DNA of 52,438 nucleotides from Nitrospirota bacterium (GCA_023476565.1 JAMCVZ010000010.1:1-52438), one strand, 5' to 3'. Numbered from the stretch's first letter, positions 17,268-26,496 are shown. The notes: generated by a model not told the origin, from the letters alone. Program-made: numbers and translations.

Positions 17268-18092
17268 ATGAAGAATGTAGGTATTATAGCTGGGACCGGT
17301 GAGCTCCCTAAAATAATCGCAAAAGATGCTATGGAGCGTGGCTACAGGGTAATTACCGTTGCGCTGGAAAATCTCGCGCCTGTTGAAATGAATGACCTGT
17401 CGGATGAGATCAGGTGGATAAATGTCGGCAAACTGGGCGAGCTTATAAATTTCCTCAAGGAATTTGATGTAAAGGAAGCGATAATGGCCGGCAAAGTCCC
17501 CAAATCCCTCCTTTACAAATCAAAGGTAATACCTGACCTCAGGGCCGTGAAACTGCTATTTTACCTCAAGGATAAAAGCGATGGCTCCATTTTGAACGCA
17601 ATCACGAAAGAGCTGGAAAGCGAAGGCATCCATATAATAGATACAACCACCCTAAGCCCGCACCTCCTAACACCGGAAGGGGTTTTAACGGAAGAGCCTC
17701 CTTCAAAAGAGGAATGGAAGGACATTGAGTTCGGATGGACAATGGCCAAAGAGATCGGCAGGCTGGACATCGGGCAGGCCGTGGTGGTAAAAGGACAGGC
17801 TATAATGGCTGTTGAGGCCATCGAAGGCACGGATGAGGCGATAAGGAGAGGGGGCAAATGGGCAGGGGACGGCGCTGTTGTAGTCAAAGTGAGCAAGCCC
17901 CATCAGGATATGAGACTCGATGTCCCTGTCGTAGGGCTCTCAACCCTTAAATCCATGATAGATGTGGCTGCAAGGGTTCTCGTTGTTGAGGCTCAGAAAA
18001 GTATAATAATCAACAGGGACAAGTTGATTAAAGAAGCTGAAGACGCCGGCATTACTTTAGTCGGGCTTAACGGATTAAAGTTCAGCGCCTGA
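17268..18092 (+). CDS. lpxI: UDP-2,3-diacylglucosamine pyrophosphatase LpxI
   Basis: Hydrolyses UDP-2,3-diacylglucosamine to lipid X and UMP, the fourth lipid A step; LpxI is the non-orthologous replacement of LpxH. The protein is 274 residues. The N-terminal VGIIAGTGELPKIIA and the C-terminal KWAGDGAVVVKVSKPHQDMRLDVP, VGLSTL and AGITLVGL blocks are typical of the family (DUF1009). The start at ATG 17268 gives this N-terminus; the frame extends three codons further to a TTG. lpxB, which often follows, is not present in the window. Confidence 0.9.
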   Translation: MKNVGIIAGTGELPKIIAKDAMERGYRVITVALENLAPVEMNDLSDEIRWINVGKLGELINFLKEFDVKEAIMAGKVPKSLLYKSKVIPDLRAVKLLFYLKDKSDGSILNAITKELESEGIHIIDTTTLSPHLLTPEGVLTEEPPSKEEWKDIEFGWTMAKEIGRLDIGQAVVVKGQAIMAVEAIEGTDEAIRRGGKWAGDGAVVVKVSKPHQDMRLDVPVVGLSTLKSMIDVAARVLVVEAQKSIIINRDKLIKEAEDAGITLVGLNGLKFSA

Positions 18093-18114
18093 AAATTCCG
18101 AGCTGGAGCGCCCC

Positions 18115-18136
18115 CCGGCGGCCGGGAAAACGCCGG
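18115..18136 (+). terminator. GC-rich hairpin after lpxI
   Basis: CCGGCG and CGCCGG pair around a 10-nt loop, and outer bases GCGCC/GGTGC extend it imperfectly. No immediate T-run follows. It probably marks the end of the lipid A unit. Confidence 0.4.
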
Positions 18137-18159
18137 TGCTCAGGATGCATAAAAAAGCT

Positions 18160-18187
18160 TTGAAATTGCGCATTCGGGATTTATAAT
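18160..18187 (+). promoter_or_regulatory. Sigma70-type promoter of the 18232 gene
   Basis: TTGAAA (18160-18165) and TATAAT (18182-18187) are separated by 16 nt, 45 nt before the ATG. Confidence 0.6.
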
Positions 18188-18231
18188 TTGTGTAGAATTT
18201 CCATAACAGGAGCAGGGATCTGGAGTAACTT

Positions 18232-19239
18232 ATGACATACATCGCCACGATAAAAGAGGGAATAAGCACCGTACATAAAAATTGGCAACTGATCCTTATA
18301 CAGTTTGCCTCAATGTTTCTCAGTTGCCTGAGCTTCTTCATCATAGTCGGCATACCGATTGCCATAGCGTTCGTCATGTTCGGGCTCGACCTCACGGAAA
18401 TACTGAGGCTCAAGGATGTAGTGAGCGCCTTCAAAGGCTCGGCGGAACTGCTGAACAAGTATTTCGGAATGGCCCTGATAATAATTATAAGCCTTCTCGT
18501 ATATCTCACCTCCATAATAATATTGTGGATCTTCACCATTGCGGGGGTCATCGGGATACTTGCGGAAACCATCTCAAGCGGAAACCGCCAGTTTACCCTC
18601 GGAGGCTTTTTTGCCGAAGGCAGAAAGCTGTTCTTCCCGGTACTTGTCTTTTCAATAATAGTAGGCATTATCTTCATAACGCTTGCGTTCATCCTCGGGA
18701 TTCTCGGCGGCGGCGCTTCGTCCATAATCGATATGGCAAAAGCCCAGGAAGCGACCCTCGGGCTTTTCCTCGGTGTATTCTTCTCATTGGTGCTCCTCTC
18801 CGCCGGCCTTGCCATGATCCTTATTACCTTATCTGTAACGATCTACGGGATCGCCGACATAGTCTTCAACCAATCGAAACCGTTTGCTGCCCTGAAAGAC
18901 ACCGCGCGTTATCTGTATTCGCAGCCATCCGCAATAGGGTTTTACGGTGTCCTCCTTCTGGGGTACATGGTAATCGGTTTCGTAGTAATCCTCATAGGAA
19001 CTCCCCTGGCGCTTATTCCGATAATCGGCTCTTTGCTGGCGATCCCCTATCAGTTCGTCACCTACATCATACAGGGATACATCAGCCTGGTTATGCTTTC
19101 TTCGATTTTTCATTATTATTATAAAACCGGCTATGCCCCGACTCTCCCTCTGTCCACCGGGGGTTCCGGTATTTCTCAGACAGCAGAGAGCGGGCAAGTT
19201 CCGCCTCCTGAGGAGACGGAAGGGAATCCGCAAGAGTAA
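18232..19239 (+). CDS. Multi-pass membrane protein of unknown function
   Basis: A 335-residue protein with about six hydrophobic segments rich in Ile, Leu and Gly (for example about residues 25-48, 83-115, 137-165, 180-210, 238-265). It resembles the DUF4013/YciC-like class of glycerophosphoryl-diester or membrane-homeostasis proteins in overall pattern, but I cannot name the family with certainty. The tail is hydrophilic, Pro/Glu-rich and without domain signals. Its own promoter and a GGAG site precede it. The last 149 nt overlap, on the opposite strand, the 3' end of the octanoyltransferase gene. Confidence 0.75.
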   Translation: MTYIATIKEGISTVHKNWQLILIQFASMFLSCLSFFIIVGIPIAIAFVMFGLDLTEILRLKDVVSAFKGSAELLNKYFGMALIIIISLLVYLTSIIILWIFTIAGVIGILAETISSGNRQFTLGGFFAEGRKLFFPVLVFSIIVGIIFITLAFILGILGGGASSIIDMAKAQEATLGLFLGVFFSLVLLSAGLAMILITLSVTIYGIADIVFNQSKPFAALKDTARYLYSQPSAIGFYGVLLLGYMVIGFVVILIGTPLALIPIIGSLLAIPYQFVTYIIQGYISLVMLSSIFHYYYKTGYAPTLPLSTGGSGISQTAESGQVPPPEETEGNPQE

Positions 19240-19975
19240 TATCGAATATCCGTTCGAAGGACAGTTTAATACACCGCTTGAATTCCTCCGGATCAAAGTC
19301 CGGGATCAGTTCATTCAGCCCGACCATGTCAAGCGGCAGTGACGAGTCAGTAATCCCCCCCTGCCCTCCTTTAGTAAAGGGGTGTGAGGGGAGCTTACTG
19401 ATTTTAAACACCTTATCGAGCTTTTCATAGTCGATAGCGTACGGAATGGAGCCCTGCTGAAGGAACCCGTCGTTCCACCGCTTTTGAGCTGAGCCAATGA
19501 GCTTTCTGCGGTTAAAGCTTATCTCTCCGTAGGATGTGGATTTAAAGCAAAGAGGGCTGCGCGTCAGGTTTCTTCCCGGCTCCCGTTCCATTTTTATTAC
19601 TGCCTGCACTCCGATCATTTCAAGACCCGCCTGCAACGCTGCGCTTATCTTCCGGTAGGTGTCCAGGAGCCCGTGTGAGAAAGGGCCCTCATTCCTTGAG
19701 GAGAAACTGTACGTGAGCTCTTCGTTGTGCAGGATTCCCCTGCCTCCGGTAGGTCTCCTGACAACGGGGACGTTATTGGCGCTGCAATACTGCAGATTTA
19801 TATCCGGTATCTTCTGGAATGAGCCTATGCTTACGGCAAGGCCCTCCCACCCGTAAAATCTGAGCGCCGGCTGAGACCAGCCGTTTCTGACGGCAATCGA
19901 AATCGCCTCATCAAGGGCCATATTGTAAGCGGCATCACAGGGACCTGAGTCAATGAATCTCCAGGCAATTATCAC
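19091..19975 (-). CDS. lipM: Lipoate/octanoyl transferase (LipM-like) with in-frame palindromic insert
   Basis: A 294-residue member of the BPL/LplA/LipB superfamily. It probably moves octanoyl from ACP to a lipoyl domain in lipoate synthesis. Visible motifs: AYNMALDEAI near the start, RRPTGGRGILH (lipoyl-binding loop), and LCFKSTSYGEIS followed by KLIGSAQKR. The Cys in the latter block sits where LipM has its catalytic cysteine, favouring octanoyltransferase over lipoate ligase. About residue 195-212 holds LPSHPFTKGGQGGI, encoded by a palindromic repeat (19348-19400) inserted in frame. The start is GTG 19975 with GAGG 8 nt upstream. The 3' end overlaps the convergent membrane-protein gene by 149 nt. 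Confidence 0.85.
   Translation of the reverse strand: MIIAWRFIDSGPCDAAYNMALDEAISIAVRNGWSQPALRFYGWEGLAVSIGSFQKIPDINLQYCSANNVPVVRRPTGGRGILHNEELTYSFSSRNEGPFSHGLLDTYRKISAALQAGLEMIGVQAVIKMEREPGRNLTRSPLCFKSTSYGEISFNRRKLIGSAQKRWNDGFLQQGSIPYAIDYEKLDKVFKISKLPSHPFTKGGQGGITDSSLPLDMVGLNELIPDFDPEEFKRCIKLSFERIFDITLADSLPSPQEAELARSLLSEKYRNPRWTEGESGHSRFYNNNEKSKKA
19348..19400. repeat. Palindromic element inside lipM
   Basis: The centre CCTTTAGTAAAGG is a near-perfect palindrome flanked by C-rich and G-rich arms, and the ends CAGTAA and TTACTG are inverted copies of each other. On the coding strand the core reads CCTTTACTAAAGG, identical to the copy inside hisF (35914-35958). It adds about 15-18 codons without shifting the frame. 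Confidence 0.65.
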
Positions 19976-20081
19976 TCGGTAATCCTCAATGCCGGATCAA
20001 TTCATCAGTGATGAGCGCCAGTGAAAAGACTTTTCCGGCACTGCCTCCTGACACTAAACACCGACACCGGCGCTGATGTAA

Positions 20082-20273
20082 TTATTTCTTTTCTTCGAGC
20101 AGTATCTTATGCCTCAGCAGGGATATTTCTTTTACGTACCCCTCAAAGGTCTTTTGCTCTCCGAAGAGATTTTTGAGGTATATTTTACCGCCTTCGGGAA
20201 TCAGGACATCTACGCTTTCGAGATAAAGGTCCTCTTTTCCATCCTTGTAAATATACGCATTTGCCTCACACAT
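20082..20273 (-). CDS. CooT-family nickel-binding-like small protein
   Basis: A 63-residue protein starting MCEANAYIY, the short-N-terminal Cys signature of the CooT family (small dimeric Ni-binding proteins linked to CO dehydrogenase maturation, Cys2 as ligand). The rest (VDVLIPEGGKIYLKNLFGEQK) forms the beta-rich fold typical of the family. GGGAGGAA lies directly upstream of the ATG. No carbon monoxide dehydrogenase gene is in the window, so its real partner is unknown. Confidence 0.8.
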   Translation of the reverse strand: MCEANAYIYKDGKEDLYLESVDVLIPEGGKIYLKNLFGEQKTFEGYVKEISLLRHKILLEEKK

Positions 20274-20334
20274 CCGGTTCCTCCCGTTTTGATTTCAGAA
20301 GAGAGTGCAGCCGTACACGCCCTAACCGCAGCCC

Positions 20335-20751
20335 TCATTCATTCATACTTTGGTTTATAGTCTCTATCAGCTTCTCTATAAGGTGAGGTAAAGGCTCCCT
20401 CAGGGTCCCTATCACCTCTACATTCTCCTGATTAAGCGGGATCAGAAATTTTTTTGCGGCCGAAGACGCTATCGCTTTCGCCATCTTGGGCGTAAGTTCG
20501 CCGAGCATGCCGTTGGCAAGCACAATGCTCACCGGGCCTATGATCGCATCGACCCGGCCGGCGTTCCATACTATTGCATTCTCGCCCGTTGCCCCCCTAT
20601 TCGCCCTTGCCTTCAGCATCGCGCTGGTGGCCGTAGAATTGGTCCCGAGCGCTGTAATCTCAAGCCGGTCGCCGAACTCTTCCTTGAGCCTCTTGATAAC
20701 AAGGCTGCCTATGCCGCCCCCCTGCCCGTCGATTACCGCTATTTTCCTCAT
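20335..20751 (-). CDS. DUF3842 family protein
   Basis: A 138-residue protein recognisable as DUF3842: KIAVIDGQGGGIGSLVIKRL at the N-terminus looks like a nucleotide-binding Rossmann turn, followed by ALGTNSTATSAMLKA and NAIVWNAGRVDAIIGP. The function is not known. In other anaerobes such genes are often near CooT-like genes, as here (61 nt apart, same strand). A TATACT -10-like box lies only 7 nt before the ATG and no Shine-Dalgarno site is visible, suggesting a leaderless mRNA. Confidence 0.82.
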   Translation of the reverse strand: MRKIAVIDGQGGGIGSLVIKRLKEEFGDRLEITALGTNSTATSAMLKARANRGATGENAIVWNAGRVDAIIGPVSIVLANGMLGELTPKMAKAIASSAAKKFLIPLNQENVEVIGTLREPLPHLIEKLIETINQSMNE

Positions 20752-20758
20752 AAAATTA

Positions 20759-20764
20759 AGTATA
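20759..20764 (-). promoter_or_regulatory. -10 box directly before the DUF3842 gene (leaderless type)
   Basis: On the minus strand TATACT is followed by 7 nt (TAATTTT) and then the ATG at 20751. Transcription would start at or next to the A of the ATG. Confidence 0.45.
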
Positions 20765-20807
20765 CCTTAAAAACACATCAATTCCGCTCCATGGATCGCC
20801 AGACCGT

Positions 20808-22190
<1,383 letters not shown>

Positions 22191-22258
22191 AGTGGTTGTC
22201 TTCCTTTACTTTTCCTTAAATTCCCCGAAAACAATAGAAATCCCGAATAAATACTTAA

Positions 22259-22267
22259 TGATATAAT
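22259..22267 (+). promoter_or_regulatory. Extended -10 promoter of the fliK-like gene (leaderless type)
   Basis: TG-A-TATAAT ends 10 nt before the ATG at 22278. No Shine-Dalgarno site is seen, so the transcript would start within a few bases of the start codon. Confidence 0.5.
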
Positions 22268-22277
22268 AGAATTAGCC

Positions 22278-23837
22278 ATGATTAATTTCAAGATTACAAG
22301 CCTCGACAGCGGGTTCCTCACTATTGAAAAGCCTTCCGGCAAAGCCATATCTCTCAAAATAGGGGAAGTTCTAAAGGCGGATGTTATGGATATCCTGCCT
22401 TCCGGAGGGGTAGTCCTGAAAGTAAAGGGAGACTCCATAACCGCTCACTCAGACGTTCCGCTGGATAAGGGGTCAACTGCATTTTTCAAGGTAACCGGCC
22501 AGCCTGCTGATGGAAAAGGGTTGAGACTGCAATTCATGGGATATGCTGATGAATCCGCTCAGGGCCAGACCCAGGGCAATCTTGATACAGCCGATTTTAA
22601 AGGGGAAGCTCTCAATAAGCTCCTTCAGGAAATCAATCTCTCAAAAGGTGCGGAAGCCCCCGGCAAGGGCTTTCCTCAGAAGGGGCTCTCGCTGGACAGG
22701 ATTGAGAATCTCATTAAGGCATTACCTCCCGATATTAATTCTCTGCCGAAGGATATCAGGGTCCAGTTGCAGGACCTTTTGACCTCAAGCCTTAAATCAG
22801 CAGGACAGAGCATCCAGGCAAGGCTTGATAATCTGCTCGACCAGCTTCCGGATGCAATTAAAAATCACCCCCTTGTAGAGAGTCTGAAAAAAGATCTGAT
22901 AGTCAATGTGGAAAAATTATTGGGCGCATCGTTGAAAAGCGCCCTGCAGAATACAGGCGTTGTTTTTGAAGCCAAACTGAAAGCGTTGGCTCTCAGCCAG
23001 CTCCTGCAGCAAGCAGGGAGCGCTCCGGACAACCCTGAAGCATTACATCCGGACAGCCTTCTCCAGGATGCCGATATCATGGGGGCCAAAACAGTTGTAA
23101 TGGGAGAACTGCCTCACGTGGAAGGAGATGCCGGCAAGCCTGAGATTGGGCTGAAACAGTCCTCTGCGGGCACACTCACCCGGCAGCCGGAGAAAGGTAC
23201 GGACAAGCCTGAATCATCCGGATCAGGACAGGCAGGCATGGGCCGCCCTGAACCCCCGGCGATCAAAAATGATCTGAAAGCAGCGCTCCTTGAATTAAAA
23301 CAGTTCATTGCCGAAAAGGTGGAGGATGCTTCAGGCAACCTTTCCGTCAAAGGAACTGCGGCCGCAAGCCAGGGCATTCAGGATGCCGCGCCTGCGAAAA
23401 ACATCCAGGGGACTATAGAAGGACTGCTCAAGGATATCGAGACTTTTCAGGCGCTCTCAAGAACAACCGATTCGTTCTATACCTTTCTTCCTATAAGCTG
23501 GAAAGAGCTGAGGGATGGGGAGATCTCGTTCAAAAGAGGTCAGGGTTGCGCCGAAGGCAGATCATCCTATTCCTGCAGGATAAATCTTGATCTTCAAGAG
23601 CTCGGGAATTTGTCGGTGATGGTCATTATGCATAACAGGGATTTTTTCGTCTCGTTCAAGGCAGAAAAGCCTGAATTCAAAACAATGCTCAGTTCCAATC
23701 TCGAGGAGCTCAAGGGCGCATTCATAGAGAAAGGGTTGAGCCTGAAGGCCGTCAATACCCTCGATAAGGGCGACGCCTCGTTCGAGCAGTTGGAAAAACT
23801 CGAATCCTCAGAAAGGATCATAAATATCAAGGCATAA
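22278..23837 (+). CDS. FliK-like hook-length control protein
   Basis: A 519-residue protein. The C-terminal 100 residues (from about 400: LPISWKELRDGEISFKRG, INLDLQELGNLSVMVIMHNRDFFVSFKAE) form the Flg_hook domain of FliK-type proteins, which sense hook or needle length and switch export specificity. The N-terminal 70 residues are a beta-rich domain, and the middle is low-complexity and helical, as usual for ruler proteins. Its stop overlaps the start of an FlhB-C-like gene (TAATG), matching the functional pair. No other flagellar gene lies in the window, so the machine it serves is elsewhere. Confidence 0.8.
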   Translation: MINFKITSLDSGFLTIEKPSGKAISLKIGEVLKADVMDILPSGGVVLKVKGDSITAHSDVPLDKGSTAFFKVTGQPADGKGLRLQFMGYADESAQGQTQGNLDTADFKGEALNKLLQEINLSKGAEAPGKGFPQKGLSLDRIENLIKALPPDINSLPKDIRVQLQDLLTSSLKSAGQSIQARLDNLLDQLPDAIKNHPLVESLKKDLIVNVEKLLGASLKSALQNTGVVFEAKLKALALSQLLQQAGSAPDNPEALHPDSLLQDADIMGAKTVVMGELPHVEGDAGKPEIGLKQSSAGTLTRQPEKGTDKPESSGSGQAGMGRPEPPAIKNDLKAALLELKQFIAEKVEDASGNLSVKGTAAASQGIQDAAPAKNIQGTIEGLLKDIETFQALSRTTDSFYTFLPISWKELRDGEISFKRGQGCAEGRSSYSCRINLDLQELGNLSVMVIMHNRDFFVSFKAEKPEFKTMLSSNLEELKGAFIEKGLSLKAVNTLDKGDASFEQLEKLESSERIINIKA

Positions 23838-24100
23838 TGGAAAAGCGCGTAAAAGCAGCGGCCCTGCGATATAAGCCCGAGAAAGATTCTGCGCCAAAGG
23901 TTGTGGCAAAAGGGAGCGGGGCCATAGCAGAGAAAATAATACAGATTGCACGGCAGCATAATGTCCCGTTGAAAGATGACCCGCAGCTTGTAGAGGTGCT
24001 TTCCGCCCTTGACCTGCATCAGGAAATCCCGCCCGAGCTTTACAAGGCAGTTGCAGAAATACTCGCCTATGTGTATAAAATGACAAAGAAAGCTAAATAA
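23837..24100 (+). CDS. FlhB C-terminal-domain homologue (FlhB2/YlqH type)
   Basis: An 87-residue cytoplasmic protein matching the C-terminal cytoplasmic domain of FlhB/YscU export-switch proteins without the TM part: AAALRYKPEKDSAPKVVAKG, IIQIARQHNVPLKDDPQLVEVLSALDLHQEIPPELYKAVAEILAYVY. The self-cleaving NPTH motif is absent (region around DSAPKV), as in other free-standing paralogues. Start and preceding stop overlap by one base. It probably interacts with the FliK-like protein. Confidence 0.85.
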   Translation: MEKRVKAAALRYKPEKDSAPKVVAKGSGAIAEKIIQIARQHNVPLKDDPQLVEVLSALDLHQEIPPELYKAVAEILAYVYKMTKKAK

Positions 24101-24164
24101 GTAAGGTTTCAATAAGTACATAAGCTGGAGAGCCGGCCATTCAGGTTGCGTAACCATTTAAGTC

Positions 24165-24800
24165 ATGAAAAAAACTGCACAACTGTTAAAAATCTATAAT
24201 AACCTCTTCTCGTTCTTCGGCCCCCAGCACTGGTGGCCGGGGGACACCCCTTTTGAAGTTGCGGTCGGAGCCATTCTTACACAGAACACCAACTGGTCCA
24301 ATGTCGAAAAAGCCATCGGCAATCTCAAAAGAGAGCGGGTACTGAATGCAAAGGCATTGCATGCTTTGCCGGCAGAGAAGCTTGCGTCCCTTATAAGGCC
24401 CGCGGGGTACTTTAATATAAAAGCGAAAAGGCTGAAATCGTTCCTGGATTTTCTCATGCAGCACTACGGCGGCAGCATTAAAAAAATGAAAAAGAAAAAT
24501 ACCCGGGCCTTAAGACAGGAGCTCCTGCATGTAAACGGCATAGGGCCGGAAACAGCCGACTCCATCCTGCTGTATGCCCTCGGCAAGCCTGTATTCGTGA
24601 TTGATGCGTATACCAAGCGCGTGCTGGCCCGGCACGGGATTATGGATTACGACGACACGTATGATGAATACCAGACCTTATTCCATAGGGCCCTGGATCA
24701 GGATGTACAGCTCTTTAACGAATACCATGCCCTGTTTGTGATGGTCGGCAAGGATTACTGCAAACCGGAACCTAAATGTGAAGAGTGTCCGCTGAAGTGA
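24165..24800 (+). CDS. Endonuclease III-related DNA glycosylase, 3' end altered
   Basis: A 211-residue HhH-GPD protein for base excision repair. The motif VNGIGPETADSILLYALG is the helix-hairpin-helix, followed by the catalytic Asp in FVIDAYT. The Nth lysine position holds Glu (GPET), as in the monofunctional, alkylation-repair (MagIII-like) branch. The C-terminal cluster motif is incomplete: CKPEPKCEECPLK then stop, so three of the usual four Cys ligands are present. The stop coincides with the start of a metallophosphoesterase remnant in another frame, suggesting that a deletion joined the two genes and removed the glycosylase tail. It may still be active, since the cluster is not essential in this branch. 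Confidence 0.82.
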   Translation: MKKTAQLLKIYNNLFSFFGPQHWWPGDTPFEVAVGAILTQNTNWSNVEKAIGNLKRERVLNAKALHALPAEKLASLIRPAGYFNIKAKRLKSFLDFLMQHYGGSIKKMKKKNTRALRQELLHVNGIGPETADSILLYALGKPVFVIDAYTKRVLARHGIMDYDDTYDEYQTLFHRALDQDVQLFNEYHALFVMVGKDYCKPEPKCEECPLK

Positions 24801-25032
24801 TCTGCACCCCGAAATTTACCCATTCCTTGGTACATGCCGTCTTGAGGAGCCCCTGAACCGCTGCCGGGTTGCCGCAGTCTTCCACGGACATGCGCACGGA
24901 GGCAGTCCCGAAGGTCTGACCAGGGAAAATATCCCTGTTTATAATGTGTCTATGCCGGTACTGCGCCGGGCCTATCCGGGTCGCCCGCCATTCAGATTGG
25001 TGGAGATCCCGGCAGTGCCAAAGGAGCCATAA
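24796..25032 (+). pseudogene. Metallophosphoesterase remnant (C-terminal fragment)
   Basis: Reading from 24796, the frame encodes PEIYPFLGTCRLEEPL, AAVFHGHAHGGSPEGLT, IPVYNVSMPVLRRAYPGRPP and FRLVEIP, and stops at TAA 25030-25032. This is the C-terminal third of Icc-like calcineurin-type phosphoesterases, with the metal-binding GHAH motif. No start codon with a ribosome site and no N-terminal metal motifs (DxH, GDxxD, GNHE) exist; the frame is closed by TGA at 24793. The TAATG overlap with the next gene is kept, as expected for an original two-gene unit. It is judged a decayed gene. Confidence 0.72.
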
Positions 25033-25541
25033 TGTCTCCTGATATGAAACTTGAAACAAAAACACCCGTTGCAACTGAAGAGCAGCCCTGCGCGCCGGAC
25101 AAGAACGATGTCGACCCGAAAACCCGTGAGTTTTACCAGAAGGCGATGGGGACGGCGATCGAGTCCGGGACCCGATTTCTCGTCGGCGGCTCGGGAAAGG
25201 GCATCAATGATATAGATGACGAGTGGTTTACATTCGCACGGGAGAGAGAAATTCTGAACATGACTGTCAAACTCTGCCCCCCTGAAGAGATTATCTGGTC
25301 AAAATCGTTCATTATGGAGCGCGAGCGTTACGACGGCGCCGACATCGCGCATCTTTTCAGGGCCTGCGCCGAGCACCTTGACTGGGAGCGGCTGCTCCAC
25401 CGTTTCGGCCCGCATTGGGAATTGCTCTTCAGCCATATCATCCTCTTTGGCTTTATCTATCCGTCCGAGAGGGCGCGAATACCCGAATGGGTCATGCGCA
25501 CCATGCTGGACCGTTTAGATGGGGAATGCGTTTTTTTGTGA
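25032..25541 (+). pseudogene. Nucleotidyltransferase-family gene with internal deletion
   Basis: A 169-residue frame. The start (PKTREFYQKAMGTAIESGTRFLVGG) and the end (VDDEWF-like DIDDEWF, PPEEIIWSKSFIMERERYDGAD, HLDWERLLHRFGPHW, LFGFIYPSERARIPEWVM) match a nucleotidyltransferase family that commonly follows a metallophosphoesterase. In the intact family about 60-70 residues with the catalytic Asp pair lie between FLVGG and the DDEWF block; here they are missing in frame. The C-terminal tail also ends early (DGECVFL). It is probably inactive as a transferase. It could still be translated, since the frame is open and SD-like AAGGAG is present. Confidence 0.68.
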
Positions 25542-25680
25542 TTACAATCACAGAATACCATCGTAAGTTGAAGGTATACTATCTGCGCATGAAACGCGAT
25601 AACCCGTGGATAAGAGACAAAAAAGAAATTTTTCACACTCTATACTAAACAGAAATGCTATTCTACCGATATTAAACTTA

Positions 25681-26496
25681 ATGAAAACCAGTTTGCTGAC
25701 CTTATCCATGCTCGTCTTTCTTCTCTTCTGGCTCCCGATCACCAAGGGGGAATTAAAGGACAGGAAGGACAATGCCCAGGCAGTACAGGTCCCCATCCTC
25801 CTCTATCACAGGTTCGGGCTCTCTGTTGCCGACAGCATGACGATAACCACACCCGTTTTTGAGTCCCATCTCAAATATCTCAAAGAGAACGGCTACACCG
25901 TTATCCCCCTCAGGCAGCTCGTGAATTATTATCTCAGGAAGGGGCCGCCCCCTCCGCCCGGATCGGTGGTCATCGCCGCTGACGACGGCCATAAATCGAT
26001 CTATACGGACATGCTGCCCCTGGTGAAAAAATACCATATCCCGGTAACGCTCTTTCTCTATCCCTCGGCGATATCGAATGCCTCATACGCCATGACCTGG
26101 GATCAGCTCAGGGAAATAAAAAAGACAGGGCTTTTCGACCTGCAGGGACACACCTACTGGCACCCTAACTTTAAAAAAGAGAAGAAGAAGCTGCCCCCTG
26201 CCGAATACGAGAAGCTTGTAGACATGCAATTCAGGAAGTCTAAAGACAAACTGGAAAAAGAGCTCGACATAAAAGTGGACATGCTTGCATGGCCTTTCGG
26301 TATCTATGACGAATGGCTTGCCGATAAGGCTGCCAAAGCCGGATATGTGGCGGCGTTTACCATAGAGCGGCGCCATGCGAACGGGTCCGATAACGTTATG
26401 ATGCTGCCGCGTTATCTCTTGATCAATGCAGATAAGGGAAAGGCCTTCGAAAGGATACTTGCGGGGAGCGCCTCTGAGCGGAAAATCATCTATTGA
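25681..26496 (+). CDS. Polysaccharide deacetylase (NodB-fold, CE4), exported
   Basis: A 271-residue secreted or membrane-anchored CE4 enzyme removing N-acetyl groups from a polysaccharide or peptidoglycan. The N-terminus (KTSLLTLSMLVFLLFWLPI) is a signal or anchor segment. Motif 1 is VIAADDGH (first D of the usual TFDDG kept as a variant AADDG), motif 2 HTYWHPNF, motif 3 AWPFG near residue 202. The domain begins VPILLYHRFG, typical for PgaB/YadE-like deacetylases. ATG 25681 is chosen for the signal; an upstream GTG (25606) is in frame but lacks a ribosome site. It heads a run of envelope carbohydrate genes. Confidence 0.85.
   Translation: MKTSLLTLSMLVFLLFWLPITKGELKDRKDNAQAVQVPILLYHRFGLSVADSMTITTPVFESHLKYLKENGYTVIPLRQLVNYYLRKGPPPPPGSVVIAADDGHKSIYTDMLPLVKKYHIPVTLFLYPSAISNASYAMTWDQLREIKKTGLFDLQGHTYWHPNFKKEKKKLPPAEYEKLVDMQFRKSKDKLEKELDIKVDMLAWPFGIYDEWLADKAAKAGYVAAFTIERRHANGSDNVMMLPRYLLINADKGKAFERILAGSASERKIIY

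Noticed and set aside
18075-18815. Long minus-strand ORF of 246 codons
   Set aside because: It lies inside the 18232 gene on the opposite strand, has no family signature and is Ser/Ile/Met-rich, as expected for a shadow of a hydrophobic gene.
18282-19124. Plus-strand ORF of 280 codons in another frame
   Set aside because: Covers the same membrane-protein gene; Arg/His/Pro-rich composition of a shadow frame and no ribosome site.
24772-25074. Minus-strand ORF of 100 codons between nth-like and nucleotidyltransferase genes
   Set aside because: The plus strand here encodes a recognisable phosphoesterase fragment, so the minus-strand frame is a shadow.
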